From Rhizobiaceae bacterium (GTDB lineage: Bacteria > Pseudomonadota > Alphaproteobacteria > Rhizobiales > Rhizobiaceae): a stretch of 64,000 nt of DNA. The notes under the pieces are model-generated. The model made no database searches. It was not told the DNA's origin and was given only the letters and a program-made list of their open reading frames with translations. A program made the position numbers and the translations under genes. The stretch is taken from assembly GCA_016742175.1 (NCBI GenBank), contig JACVCH010000007.1, forward strand, positions 124,001 to 188,000, in the 5' to 3' direction. How positions within the stretch are numbered: the stretch's first letter is position 1; each line of letters opens with the position of its first letter. Below are positions 8,305-17,283 of this stretch, one piece after another.

Positions 8305-8916
8305 TGCGGTCACTGATGCCCGCATGATGCCAGTCTCCGGCTCGTATGGTGCGGGGTATAAGCCTGACGCGCTATCGTCGATCGAGAGGAGTGTCCACCT
8401 TCCGATCGGCGGCATTGCAGGCCAGCACCGACCCCGTTGCGGCAAACCTCGTTTGGCAGATCGAAGCGCTCGTCCCCCCGTTACTCCATGAAACGCCGTT
8501 TGCAGAGGAATCGCGGAAATTGATGTCTGTATAGGTGAACATGCGTCGAAAACGTCACCCATGCAGATCGCGCCCTGGGCCGGTGCCGGAGCCACAGTGA
8601 CGACGCCCGAAGAGCGGTCATTGAATGCAAGCTGATTTCAACGGCGGCTTCCGACCCCATGCCAGCCGTTCCAAGATCGGTTGTGGCCTCCCAAAACCTG
8701 CCGTTCGGCATATTAGCGTCGTGTAAGGACGGTCGGCTTTGGGACGTCGATAGCTTACGGCCGTCGCAGCGTGAACTGGAGTTCGGCGACAGTTTGCTCC
8801 GATGATCACCATCGAAGAGAAAGGACCAATGCTTCCAGAATAGACGCGGCTTGATCGAACACCGGTGTACGGCGCTCGTTCTCACTCTCGAGGGACGTCA
8901 ACGAGGACTACACATC
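8305..8916. other. About 600 bases without a firm gene; weak stress promoter at the right end
   Basis: A short plus frame at 8346-8534 could encode a small protein or be a gene remnant, but it lacks a sensibly spaced ribosome-binding site. At 8856-8880 the sequence CGAAC-N17-GTT differs by one base from the GGAAC-N17-GTT motif used elsewhere in the window and points to the secreted-protein gene at 8917. Nothing else was recognised. Confidence 0.4.
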
Positions 8917-9261
8917 ATGAACATCATCAAGCCTACGGTCATCGCGGCTCTCGCGAGTGTCCTATTCGCGGGTGCGTCATTTGCTCAAACGAACGCAAAC
9001 CCGCATGTGAATGCGAACAACCTCGTAAGCGTTAACATCAGCAACGTGGCACAGAACATCGCAAACGACCTCGACGTCGACGTTCAAGATGTTATCGACA
9101 TCGGGTCCGTGCAGGTGCCTGTTGGCATCGCAGCCGCGGTCTGCAATGTACAGGCCAATGTGCTGGCAGCTGACAACAAGGCTGACGGTGCGGAATGCGA
9201 CGCAGAGAGCACTTCACAAGGGCTGACGCAAATCGTCCAGCGCAGCATCAACGGCGGGTAA
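8917..9261 (+). CDS. Small secreted protein, Val/Asn-rich, unknown function
   Basis: ACGAGGA lies nine bases before the ATG at 8917, so the longer upstream frame is not used. Residues 1-24 form a textbook signal peptide (hydrophobic core, cleavage after ASFA). The mature part of about 90 residues has repeated Val/Asn/Asp-rich beta-like stretches (VSVNISNVAQN, DVDVQDVIDIGSVQVPVG) and two Cys that could form one disulfide. A terminator follows. Likely periplasmic or secreted. The one-mismatch stress promoter at 8856 suggests induction with the neighbouring stress genes. Family not recognised. Confidence 0.75.
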   Translation: MNIIKPTVIAALASVLFAGASFAQTNANPHVNANNLVSVNISNVAQNIANDLDVDVQDVIDIGSVQVPVGIAAAVCNVQANVLAADNKADGAECDAESTSQGLTQIVQRSINGG

Positions 9262-9289
9262 GACGCCGAGCGAATTTGAAACATGTAGA

Positions 9290-9320
9290 AGCGTCGGCTG
9301 CCTTGCAATCGGCGCTTTTT
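9290..9320 (+). terminator. Terminator after the secreted-protein gene
   Basis: A 7-bp stem (9290-9296 with 9310-9316, one G-T pair) is followed by four more T. It lies between two convergent genes. Confidence 0.6.
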
Positions 9321-9427
9321 CCTAATGTGGGTTCGATTTGTGTGCGAATGAATGCCGATACCGTGCGAGACAATGAAGCAGTTGGGAAAACGCTGCAGTG
9401 AATTGAACTTTCAGGTGACGTGCGAAG

Positions 9428-10534
9428 TCACTCGCTTTCCGACTGCCGGACGGCAGCCAGGGAAATAGCGTGGCCCAATGCCGCTAGCGCGGGCAATTGC
9501 TCGGACAGGATGCGCGCGATGATGAGGAGCGGGACGGCGACGAGCACGCCGGCGATGCCCCAGATCCACGCCCAGAAGGCGACCGCGATGACGATGACCA
9601 GGGGATTGAGCGAAAGGCGGTTGCCCACCACGGCCGGCGTGATGAATTGCCCCTCGACGCTCGTCAGGAAAAGATAGACGAGAGGAACCAGCATCGCCTG
9701 ACCGACCGGCTCGATCGAAACAAGTGCAACGAGCGCGAGAACGATCGCTCCGATGATCGCTCCGACATAGGGCATGAAGTTCAGGGCCGCCGCCATGATG
9801 CCCCACAGATAGGGCGAGGGCATTTCAAGCAGCCACATCGCCACGGCCACCGCGATGCCAAGGCCCAGATTGATCAGCGTGATCGAGAGGAGGTATCGCG
9901 AGATTTCGCGTTCGATCTCGTGGATGGTCTGCACCGCCACCTTCTTGTCGGAAAAGCGCGGGACGGCCTGCACGATCTTCTCGTAGATGAGGGTGTTGTA
10001 GACGAGCAGGAACAGGGTTAGCACGACCGTCACGAGCGCTATGCCGCCAAAAGTCAGCATCTCGTCGGCAGCCTCGACGATCAGGCCCGGTTCCTCGACA
10101 CGCACATCCTGCACGGACGGGTCGGGCTCGCCGGCGCTCAGTTCGCTGAGCTGTTTGCTGGCGCGTGAGACATTCTCCAGCGGAGTGCGCAGATGCTCCA
10201 GCTTTCGGTTGACCTCCAGCATGATGACCGGGGCGCGTTCGACGAAGGCGACGACCGGGCCGCTCAACAGGTAGACTGCCGCAATGGCCAGAAACGACAC
10301 GCTCACGACAAGGGCCGACGCCGTGATGGCGTTTGGAATGCCGCGTCGGCGCGCGACGCGTACCATGGGGCTTAGCGTCAGTGCGAACAGGACTGACATG
10401 ACGATCGGCAACAGGAATAGTCGGGCAACGTAGAGCACACCCAGGATCAGCAGCGTCGCGATGACCCACAAGGCTCGGTCGATCGACACGAGCCTCATGC
10501 GTGTTGATCCGTTCTGGGTACGCTCCAACGACAT
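9428..10534 (-). CDS. AI-2E family transporter (inner membrane permease)
   Basis: About 368 residues with the AI-2E/PerM layout: two N-terminal membrane helices, a third, a soluble segment of about 100 residues, then a C-terminal block of helices containing NFMPYVGAIIGAI, EGQFITPAVVGNRL, LNPLVIVIAVAFWAWIWG and GVLVAVPLLI, all typical of the family. These permeases are named for autoinducer-2 export, but most members have unproven substrates and some are Na+/H+ antiporters. The ATG at 10534 is preferred; an in-frame GTG at 10564 would add ten residues. It lies 41 bases after the Tad-like gene on the same strand, so the two may be co-transcribed. Confidence 0.9.
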   Translation of the reverse strand: MSLERTQNGSTRMRLVSIDRALWVIATLLILGVLYVARLFLLPIVMSVLFALTLSPMVRVARRRGIPNAITASALVVSVSFLAIAAVYLLSGPVVAFVERAPVIMLEVNRKLEHLRTPLENVSRASKQLSELSAGEPDPSVQDVRVEEPGLIVEAADEMLTFGGIALVTVVLTLFLLVYNTLIYEKIVQAVPRFSDKKVAVQTIHEIEREISRYLLSITLINLGLGIAVAVAMWLLEMPSPYLWGIMAAALNFMPYVGAIIGAIVLALVALVSIEPVGQAMLVPLVYLFLTSVEGQFITPAVVGNRLSLNPLVIVIAVAFWAWIWGIAGVLVAVPLLIIARILSEQLPALAALGHAISLAAVRQSESE

Positions 10535-10575
10535 CTCCCCCGCAACCAAGGTCCCGCGCGGCACGCGAGACTAAC

Positions 10576-11838
10576 TCAACGGATCAGGGAGAGCGAGACC
10601 TCGGCATCGATCTTGCGACCTGCGAACTCGTCCTCGCAATCGCTGGCGATCGTCGAGTTGCCCGTCATCTCGATCGTGTCGGCGATGATCCGCAGACATT
10701 CGGGGGCGGCATTTGCGTTGGCGTTGCCTGCAAACTGCACATGCGCCGATGGCGCATAGATGATGCCCGAAACCACGGAGCCGGACGTTCCCAGGATCTG
10801 CATGGAATTGGTATTGCCCTGCGCCTGGTAGATGCTGATTCCCTCATACGGACCGCTGGTCGGCGGCGAAAGCTCAACAAGCTGATTTGCGCCGATGGAC
10901 ATGCTCGCATCGTCAAGCAGGAAAATGGTAACGCCTGGCGCGGCGAGCGAGCCGTTGCCATTCAGGCTGATGCTGCCGCCACGCAGAATGTAGGTGCCGG
11001 GCTCCAGCACGACATCGCCGGAAATGCGCTCGCCGCAGTAGGTTCCGGGCTTCAAAGACTTTGCCTTTCCGGTGCCGACGGCCTTTTGACAACTCGTATA
11101 GCTCGGTATGGCGACGTCCTTCATGGGATCGGTACTGCTCCAACGGCGTTCGAGCGGAGCCTCGCATTCAAGGTTGGCGAGGCTCGTGTCGAACCCGCTG
11201 ACCGTCCCGACGGTCGTCACGCATTTGGCCTCGACCGTCGCGGAGCCGCCACGCGAGATCGCGCCCTGCGCATTCGAATTCGCCGCCAGGACGCAATGCG
11301 CCATGGTGACTTCCGTCGAGCCCTGGATTTTAATCGCCGATCCGACGGTTTCGTTGAGTGCCAGAATGCAGGCCGGCAAACCTGCCGCCATGCGCACGCT
11401 CGCCGTGCGCGTCACATTCCATTCGACGGAAAACGACGTGATGCCTTCGTGCCGGAACGAGGCGGAGACTCCGCGCACGCGCTCGCCCTGTGCCGCGTTG
11501 CCGATGATCGCCTGCGCCTGTAAGTCCGACAAGAATGCCGCGAAACTTTCCGGGTCCGTTGGGGCGACGTAGCTGAAGTCGGGGAGCGCGCCAGTCCATC
11601 CGACGAGATTTGCCTGGAAATAGGCCTCGGCCTGATCGACGGTCGGCACAGCGCCATTCATCTCCAGATTGGCCATTGCGAGCGCCGTCGCATCGAGCGC
11701 CTGCTGCACCTGCGATGCCTTGCGCTGCGTCTCGGCCACATCGATCGCGCCTGCCACCGCCGTTGCTACAGGAATCGCAGCGATGGCGAAGATCGCCGCG
11801 AAATTGCCGCTCTCTGAAGCTGCAAAGCGCTTCAACAT
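10576..11838 (-). CDS. TadG/TadE-like protein with N-terminal Tad pilus-assembly motif
   Basis: The N-terminus ESGNFAAIFAIAAIPVATAVAGAIDV is the hallmark of TadE/TadG-like minor pilins: a charged residue before a 20-residue membrane helix, then a helix AETQRKASQVQQALDATALAMA. The rest (about 370 residues) is predicted to be outside the membrane, rich in Gly/Ser/Thr with several Cys and beta-solenoid-like repeats (GDVVLEPGTYILRGGSISL). No other tad/cpa genes are nearby, so this is an orphan, as is common in rhizobia, where such genes often lie alone. The start follows directly from the conserved N-terminus. Confidence 0.82.
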   Translation of the reverse strand: MLKRFAASESGNFAAIFAIAAIPVATAVAGAIDVAETQRKASQVQQALDATALAMANLEMNGAVPTVDQAEAYFQANLVGWTGALPDFSYVAPTDPESFAAFLSDLQAQAIIGNAAQGERVRGVSASFRHEGITSFSVEWNVTRTASVRMAAGLPACILALNETVGSAIKIQGSTEVTMAHCVLAANSNAQGAISRGGSATVEAKCVTTVGTVSGFDTSLANLECEAPLERRWSSTDPMKDVAIPSYTSCQKAVGTGKAKSLKPGTYCGERISGDVVLEPGTYILRGGSISLNGNGSLAAPGVTIFLLDDASMSIGANQLVELSPPTSGPYEGISIYQAQGNTNSMQILGTSGSVVSGIIYAPSAHVQFAGNANANAAPECLRIIADTIEMTGNSTIASDCEDEFAGRKIDAEVSLSLIR

Positions 11839-12276
11839 CGTTTGATCCCCAGCCAGACGAGGACGATCGGACGGGCGAGCTAATGGGTGGTGAAGACCAT
11901 CATCTGCATTTTAACGGATGGCAAGAATCCTTGGGTACCCCGGCAGTGGAGGGCCTGAAGGGCCTGTTTTGGACGGCGGTTGCGAGGGAGAGGGAGCGCA
12001 GTTGCTGCGCGCCCGACGCCTGTGCAATTTGGCTCGCTCCACTTCGTCCTCGGCGCGTTGGGAACCATTTGGCACAGCTTCCGTTAGTCGCCGTGCTCAA
12101 CGCCTTTACGGACCGCAGAGCCGGACTTCGAGCCGCCAGGACGCATTAGTCCCTTCCGTCCTGGCGGCTCTCTTCACCTCTGATACGACCCAAATCATCT
12201 GATCACGAGACCGTGAACCTTCTGCTCGCGACCGCATTATGGGTTTGAAGGGACCTTCGTGAACAGGATTGATACG
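11839..12276. other. Intergenic stretch of about 440 bases between divergent genes
   Basis: No gene recognised. It contains the candidate stress promoter at 12061-12085 that points to the downstream plus-strand gene, leaving a leader of roughly 180 bases in which no riboswitch-like structure was recognised. Confidence 0.45.
12061..12085 (+). promoter_or_regulatory. Candidate EcfG-type promoter (GGAAC-N17-GTT)
   Basis: GGAAC at 12061-12065 and GTT at 12083-12085 (preceded by C, giving the full CGTT) with exactly 17 bases between. It faces the DUF6600-like gene at 12277. Confidence 0.65.
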
Positions 12277-13806
12277 ATGCGCTGGACTGCGAAAGCATCC
12301 CTCATGGCGAGCGTTGCCGCCATGACCCTTATGGTTGGGCCCGACACAGACTCCACCTTGACCGCAGCAAATGCCTTGCGCGACCTCGTGCCCGTGCAGA
12401 TGGGCACCTCCGCCGAAGCGCAGGCCCGCGTTTCCGTCGGTGTTTTCTTCGACCGCCTTGCACCTCACGGCCGATGGGCGCGCCATGGTTCGCATGGGTA
12501 CGTCTTCGTGCCGGCAGGCGTCGGCCGCGACTGGCGGCCCTATACCCAGGGACACTGGGCGTATACCAACGACTACGGCTGGTACTGGGTCTCCGATGAA
12601 CCCTTCGGATGGGCAACCTATCACTATGGTCGTTGGGGCTACAGCCGCTCGTACGGCTGGTACTGGGTGCCTGGCAATGTGTGGGCACCGGCCTGGGTGA
12701 CTTGGCGCACCGGCGGAGACTATGTCGGCTGGGCCCCGATCGCCCCAGAGGGCAGTGGCTATGCGTGGGGCGCACCTTCCTCGTTCCGCCCCCCGGTCGC
12801 GGAAAGCTGGGTCTTCGTCGAGACGCGCTATATCTCGGCTCCGACCATCGTCCAGTACGTTGAACCGATCCCGCAGATACCGGTCATTCTTGAACGGGCT
12901 ACCACCCGCGTGGACATCCGGATCGAGCAGAACATCGTCATCAACCAGCCGATCGAGATCACGCAGATCGAGAACGTGGTCGTCGAGCCCGTCCAGACTG
13001 TCAACGTGACGTTCGTCGACGATCCGGACCAGGCGTCGGCATCGGATGGCGAGGTCGTGGCATTCCAGGCGGACATCTCCGAGGAGGAGCCGCAGGAAGC
13101 TCCGGCCGAGGCCGTAGAATCGGCCGACCAGATCGAAGAGCCGGCGATCATCGAGGAGACGCTCGAAGAGGTCCCCGCCGAAGCAGACGCACCGAGCGCC
13201 GCCGAGATCGAGGATGACGCTGGCGAGCCGGTAGCCGACGACGGAGCGACGGACGAGGCGGCTCCCGCGGAGAGCGATGCCGATGCGCCGGCCGCAACCG
13301 AAGCAACGCCGGCCGACGGTGCCGACGCCGAACAACCCACTGACGACGCTGAGGAGCAACCGGCGGCCGAAGAGCCGGCGGTCGGCGAAGAGCCCGCTGA
13401 GGGCAAGCAACCTGCCGCTACCGACGAGCAGCCCGCCACGGATGAGACACCGGCAGCCGACGAAGCTCCTGCAGAGCCCGAGGCAGGAGCCGATGAAGAA
13501 GCTCCCGCCGAAGGAGAGCCTGCAGAGGACGCTGCACCGGCTGAGGAGACAACACCGGCCGAAGAGGCTGCTCCGGCTGAAGACGCTGCTCCGGCTGAAG
13601 ATGCTGCTCCGGCAGAGGAGGCAGCACCGGCTGAAGATGCTGCTCCGGCCGAATCCGAGACTCCGACCGAAGCCGCGCCGGAACAGGAGGAGGTTCCGGC
13701 AGAAGAGGCCCCGACGGAGGAGACTCCTGCCGAAGAAACCGAAGCAGCTCCCTCTGGCGAACCAGCCGATGGTGAGGCGTGCCCTGAAGGCCAGGAGACC
13801 TGCTAG
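12277..13806 (+). CDS. Exported protein with YWVP (DUF6600-like) repeats and a long acidic Pro/Ala/Glu tail
   Basis: The ATG at 12277 is preferred over a GTG at 12259 because AGGA is better spaced. A signal-like N-terminus (to about residue 35) precedes a domain of about 120 residues with repeated aromatic motifs: GYVFVP, YGWYWVSDEPFGWATYHYGRW, YGWYWVPGNVWAPAWVTW and VGWAPIAPEG. This WxP-rich arrangement is that of DUF6600-type envelope proteins. From about residue 255 to the end the protein is a low-complexity acidic tail with degenerate repeats such as PAEDAAPAEE, certainly disordered, ending in two Cys. It is probably periplasmic or surface-bound. A strong terminator follows and a GGAAC-N17-GTT motif lies upstream. 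Confidence 0.78.
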   Translation: MRWTAKASLMASVAAMTLMVGPDTDSTLTAANALRDLVPVQMGTSAEAQARVSVGVFFDRLAPHGRWARHGSHGYVFVPAGVGRDWRPYTQGHWAYTNDYGWYWVSDEPFGWATYHYGRWGYSRSYGWYWVPGNVWAPAWVTWRTGGDYVGWAPIAPEGSGYAWGAPSSFRPPVAESWVFVETRYISAPTIVQYVEPIPQIPVILERATTRVDIRIEQNIVINQPIEITQIENVVVEPVQTVNVTFVDDPDQASASDGEVVAFQADISEEEPQEAPAEAVESADQIEEPAIIEETLEEVPAEADAPSAAEIEDDAGEPVADDGATDEAAPAESDADAPAATEATPADGADAEQPTDDAEEQPAAEEPAVGEEPAEGKQPAATDEQPATDETPAADEAPAEPEAGADEEAPAEGEPAEDAAPAEETTPAEEAAPAEDAAPAEDAAPAEEAAPAEDAAPAESETPTEAAPEQEEVPAEEAPTEETPAEETEAAPSGEPADGEACPEGQETC

Positions 13807-13814
13807 AAACTGTT

Positions 13815-13847
13815 GCCGGGCCGGTCTTTGTGACCGGCCCGGCATTT
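13815..13847 (+). terminator. Rho-independent terminator
   Basis: An 11-bp perfect stem (13815-13825 with 13833-13843), a 7-base loop and a short ATTT tail, eight bases after the stop of the acidic-tail gene. Confidence 0.8.
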
Positions 13848-14293
13848 GTCGGTTGCAGAACGGCGTTGACCGGACCCTGACCATCGGCCGCAATCGCTGT
13901 CAGCTGCAGCGGCGATCTGTATGACCGCTCTCGTAACTTCACCTCTCCAAAGTTGTCAGGCAGCAATCCAACCCCCCGTTACGACGTTACGCCGAACTGT
14001 CCCGCGCAAGCGAAACGGAAATTGATTTCCGTCACCGTCGGGGGGCGTGTCCGGACGGTCCGCTTTTGGGAAGCGCTCGGCGGTTAGATGCCATTCCGGA
14101 TCTGTCTTGACGGGCAAAGTTCACCTGGTCAGCACACGACCCCAATGTTGCCATACGAACGATTTGCATCCTGATCCGAAAGCTGACGTTGATGGGTGCC
14201 GTTGGGACAACGATTGAGCGGTGACATCCGCCAAATGCGGCGAGAGCGATGTTGGCCGCTCCTAACGGCGGTGATGTCGCCGTTTCGATACAT
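13848..14293. other. Gene-free stretch of about 445 bases
   Basis: This lies between convergent genes. It holds one imperfect copy of the GGAAATCGATTTCC palindrome at 14016-14031; no gene was recognised. Confidence 0.4.
14016..14031. repeat. Imperfect copy of the CGGAAATCGATTTCCG palindrome
   Basis: Reads CGGAAATTGATTTCCG, one mismatch from a perfect palindrome. Related copies lie at 7949-7962, 38434-38449, 43123-43140 and 50244-50257. Confidence 0.6.
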
Positions 14294-15673
14294 TCACATA
14301 CGGATAGACATCTCACAAACCGCGCCAGTCGGTCTGATCTCCAGCGAAAAGGCGTCGAATTCGCGTGTCAGCAGGTCGCGCAACAGCTTTGTTCCAAAGC
14401 CTGCCCCACCTTCGGAAGCAACAGGGCCGTCGACTTCCTGCCAAGTCAGATTGAGAAGATCATGGTTTTCGGCCCAACTGATGGCAACAGTGCCGCCCGG
14501 CTCTGAAAGCGCGCCGTATTTCGCCGCGTTGGTGCAGAGTTCGTGCAGCACGAGGGCGAGTGGAACGTTCATCGCCGGGCGAATGGCGACTTCTTTCCCG
14601 CTCAAGACGAACGGATCGAAGTCCCTCTGGCGGTAGGGCGCGGTGATTTGCTCGACGAGCCCGCCGATGCTGAACCCGGTCCAGTCGTTCTTGACGATTG
14701 CGTCGTTAGCGGCGGCGAGCGCCTGCACGCGGCCGCGAAACACGTCCAGCGCTTCGTTCATCGGCAATGCGTTCCGGAACGTCTGCGACGCGATCGCCAG
14801 TACGACGGAGAGCGAGTTCTTCACCCGATGGTTCAGTTCGCGCAGGAGGATTTCGCGTTGCTCCTCGGACTGCTTGCGGTCGTCGATGTCCATTACGACG
14901 CCGACGACCCGGTCAAAATTGCCGTCGGCATCCTCCGAGACCTGGGCGCGTAGCAACAGCCAACGGACAACCTTGTCGCGGCGTTGGATGCGAAACTCAA
15001 CCTCGAACTGGCTTTGGCCGAGTTCGAGCGCAGACATCGCCGCCTGGCGCACCTTGTCGCGCTCGCCGGGCAGATAGCATTGTCGGAACTGGTCCACCGA
15101 GGGCATTTCGTCCTCTGAAAAGCCAAACAGCCGGTTGAGTTCCGGACTGGTCGCGAGCGCGTCGCGCCGGATGTCGAGCTCCCAGACGGCCATGTGCGCG
15201 GCATCGATCGCCAGCCGCTGCGCCAGTTGGGCCTCTTCCAGTGAATGCTCGAGGCCCTTGCGGTTGGTGATGTCCCAAATCATGCCAACGTAGCGCAGCG
15301 CCGCTGGCAGTCCGGCATCGTTCATGCCGAAGATGGCCTCGCCATGTGCGCGCACCCAACGCTGCTCACCTGATCCGGCTTTGAGGATGCGGTATTCGAA
15401 GACAGGCTTCTCGCGGATGACGGGGTCGAGCGCGCGCCGCGCCATTTCGGACGTTCTCGGCAGGTCGTCGGGGTGGGTCACTCTGCGAACGTCGTCGATG
15501 GAAATTTCGCTGCCCGGCGGGAAGCCGCAGATTTCGCGCGCCCTTGCAGAATAGTCCATCGCACCGGTGGCGATGTCCCATTCCCAAATGCCGATCCTCG
15601 CGGCTTGCAAGGCGAGCCGCACCCGTAGATCAGCCTCGTCGAGACTGGCGTCGATGCTCCCGTGCTTGGCCAT
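14294..15673 (-). CDS. HWE-family sensor histidine kinase with two PAS domains
   Basis: Two PAS/PAC units occupy about residues 15-140 and 145-270 (the second ends [18 protein letters not shown]). The phosphoacceptor is His282 in [13 protein letters not shown]. The ATP-binding part has the [14 protein letters not shown] motif (residues 377-390) and the W-A-E of HWE kinases soon after. There is no membrane segment, so it senses in the cytoplasm. HWE/HisKA_2 kinases of this type feed the PhyR-NepR-EcfG general stress pathway in rhizobia; an EcfG-like sigma gene lies at 26499, so a role in stress signalling is a fair inference. PhyR itself is not in the window. Confidence 0.92.
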   Translation of the reverse strand: MAKHGSIDASLDEADLRVRLALQAARIGIWEWDIATGAMDYSARAREICGFPPGSEISIDDVRRVTHPDDLPRTSEMARRALDPVIREKPVFEYRILKAGSGEQRWVRAHGEAIFGMNDAGLPAALRYVGMIWDITNRKGLEHSLEEAQLAQRLAIDAAHMAVWELDIRRDALATSPELNRLFGFSEDEMPSVDQFRQCYLPGERDKVRQAAMSALELGQSQFEVEFRIQRRDKVVRWLLLRAQVSEDADGNFDRVVGVVMDIDDRKQSEEQREILLRELNHRVKNSLSVVLAIASQTFRNALPMNEALDVFRGRVQALAAANDAIVKNDWTGFSIGGLVEQITAPYRQRDFDPFVLSGKEVAIRPAMNVPLALVLHELCTNAAKYGALSEPGGTVAISWAENHDLLNLTWQEVDGPVASEGGAGFGTKLLRDLLTREFDAFSLEIRPTGAVCEMSIRM

Positions 15674-15754
15674 GACCTATCCCCTCCGCCGTTCCCTTTC
15701 GTACGGCTTCGACGGTTTGCTCTCAAACGCAAATGGTTGCGCCACAACTGATGC

Positions 15755-15779
15755 GGAACATTACACCGTAGCTGCTGTT
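15755..15779 (+). promoter_or_regulatory. Candidate EcfG-type promoter (GGAAC-N17-GTT)
   Basis: GGAAC at 15755-15759 and GTT at 15777-15779, 17 bases apart, 36 bases before the ATG of the zinc alcohol dehydrogenase gene. The placement is ideal. Confidence 0.75.
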
Positions 15780-15815
15780 CGCCCAGTAGAACACGCAATC
15801 GAAGGGATCGGAAAA

Positions 15816-16988
15816 ATGAAGGCGCTCTGCTGGCACGGCAAAGGGGACATCCGCTGCGACACGGTTGAGGACCCACGGATCGAAGACGACCGCGACATCA
15901 TCATCAAGGTGACGTCCTGCGCGATCTGCGGCTCGGATTTGCATCTGATGAACGGCTACATGCCGACGATGGAATCCGGCGACGTGCTGGGGCACGAGAC
16001 GATGGGCGAAGTCATCGAGGTCGGAAAAGCCGTCACCAAGTTCAGCGTCGGCGACCGCGTCGTCGTCCCGTTCAACATGGCCTGCGGAAACTGCTTCTTC
16101 TGCAAGAAGGAACTGTTCTCGCTGTGCGACCGATCCAATCGGAATGCCGAGCAGGCGATCGAGGCAATGGGCCATTCGCCCTCCGGGCTGTTCGGTTATT
16201 CGCACATGCTGGGTGGTTACGCCGGCGGGCAGGCCGAGTTCCTTCGTGTGCCCTACGCCGATGTGGGCCCGATCAAGGTCCCGGACGGGATCGACGACGA
16301 TCAGGTCCTGTTCCTCTCCGACATCTTCCCGACCGGATACATGGCGGCGGAAAACGCCGGGATCGAAGATGGCGACACGGTTGCGATCTGGGGCTGCGGA
16401 CCGGTAGGTCAATTCGCCATCCAGAGCGCGTGGATGCTCGGTGCGGGCAGGGTCATTGCGATCGACACCGTCCCCGAACGGCTCGAAATGGCGCGGACCT
16501 ATGGCCGCGCCGAAACGCTCGATTTCGGAGCCGTCAAAATCTACGACGCTCTGATGGACATGACCGACGGGCGCGGCCCTGATCGGTGCATCGACTGCGT
16601 TGGAACGGAATCGGACGCTGGCGCAAGCGCCGACGCCATGCTCGACAAGGCGAAGGCGGCGCTCCACATCGGCACCGACCGACCGCACGTCCTGCGCGAG
16701 GCGATCTTTTCCTGCCGGAAGGGCGGCACGATCTCCGTTCCGGGTGTCTATATCGGCATGCTCGATCACATCCCCTTCGGCGCGGCCATGAACAAGGCGC
16801 TCACCTTCAAGATGGGCCAGACACACACGCACCGATATCTCCAGCCGTTGCTCGACAAGGTGGTCGGCGGCGAGATCGACCCGTCGTTCGTCATCACCCA
16901 TCGCGCCACGCTCGAACAGGGCCCCGAACTCTACAAGGATTTCCGCGACAAGAAGGATGGCTGCATCAAGGTCGTCATGAAACCTTAG
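15816..16988 (+). CDS. Zinc-dependent alcohol dehydrogenase, formaldehyde-dehydrogenase-like
   Basis: 390 aa from the ATG at 15816 ([11 protein letters not shown], the usual start of this subfamily). The catalytic zinc site includes CAICGSDLH and GHETMGEV; the structural zinc loop is [16 protein letters not shown]; the NAD fold has [20 protein letters not shown]. This is the medium-chain FDH-like clade, which acts on alcohols or aldehydes, often glutathione-independent. Transcription probably starts from the GGAAC-N17-GTT motif at 15755, suggesting detoxification during stress. DUF3606 follows 68 bases downstream. Confidence 0.93.
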   Translation: MKALCWHGKGDIRCDTVEDPRIEDDRDIIIKVTSCAICGSDLHLMNGYMPTMESGDVLGHETMGEVIEVGKAVTKFSVGDRVVVPFNMACGNCFFCKKELFSLCDRSNRNAEQAIEAMGHSPSGLFGYSHMLGGYAGGQAEFLRVPYADVGPIKVPDGIDDDQVLFLSDIFPTGYMAAENAGIEDGDTVAIWGCGPVGQFAIQSAWMLGAGRVIAIDTVPERLEMARTYGRAETLDFGAVKIYDALMDMTDGRGPDRCIDCVGTESDAGASADAMLDKAKAALHIGTDRPHVLREAIFSCRKGGTISVPGVYIGMLDHIPFGAAMNKALTFKMGQTHTHRYLQPLLDKVVGGEIDPSFVITHRATLEQGPELYKDFRDKKDGCIKVVMKP

Positions 16989-16996
16989 CCCGCATC

Positions 16997-17021
16997 GGAA
17001 CATCCGGCCCATCGGTGGATT
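16997..17021 (+). promoter_or_regulatory. Looser stress-promoter match (GGAAC-N18-TT)
   Basis: GGAAC at 16997-17001 and TT at 17020-17021. It fits the GGAAC-N18-TT form known for rhizobial EcfG/RpoE2 but has A instead of G before TT. It lies 35 bases before the DUF3606 gene. Confidence 0.45.
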
Positions 17022-17056
17022 CGGCGGGGAGTTCGAACAATCAAGGAGCATCGACC

Positions 17057-17239
17057 ATGTCCGACGACCCGAACAAGAAAGGCTATCAGGACCGGTCCCG
17101 CGTGGCCGCGGATCAGGACCACGAGGTCCAGTATTTTGCGCAGGCCAATCGCATCTCGCCGGACCAGGTGCGCGAGCTCATCGGAAAACACGGCAACGAC
17201 CGTGCCACGCTGGAACGCGAAGCTCGGAAATTGGCCTGA
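17057..17239 (+). CDS. DUF3606 small stress-associated protein
   Basis: 60 aa with AAGGAG eleven bases before the ATG. The core AQANRISPDQVRELIGKHGNDRATLEREARKL is the DUF3606 pattern: two helices around a Gly-Asn/Asp turn. Function unknown; such genes are frequent in rhizobial stress loci. A second member lies at 33972-34145. A long hairpin follows. Confidence 0.88.
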   Translation: MSDDPNKKGYQDRSRVAADQDHEVQYFAQANRISPDQVRELIGKHGNDRATLEREARKLA

Positions 17240-17241
17240 AC

Positions 17242-17278
17242 ACCGCGCGAAGCGGCGCGCGGCGTCGCTTCGCGCGGT
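17242..17278. terminator. Bidirectional terminator between DUF3606 and ROK genes
   Basis: A 13-bp perfect stem (17242-17254 with 17266-17278) with an 11-base loop, between two convergent genes. The T run is weak on the plus strand. Confidence 0.65.
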
Positions 17279-17283
17279 CAACT

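Noticed and set aside
10576-11838. A complete Tad pilus locus
   Set aside because: Only one TadG-like gene is present, with no CpaA-F or Flp pilin genes around it.
12106-13893. 595-codon open frame on the minus strand
   Set aside because: Antisense of the acidic Pro/Ala/Glu tail gene; the translation is Phe/Gly/Arg/Leu low complexity caused by the repeats on the other strand.
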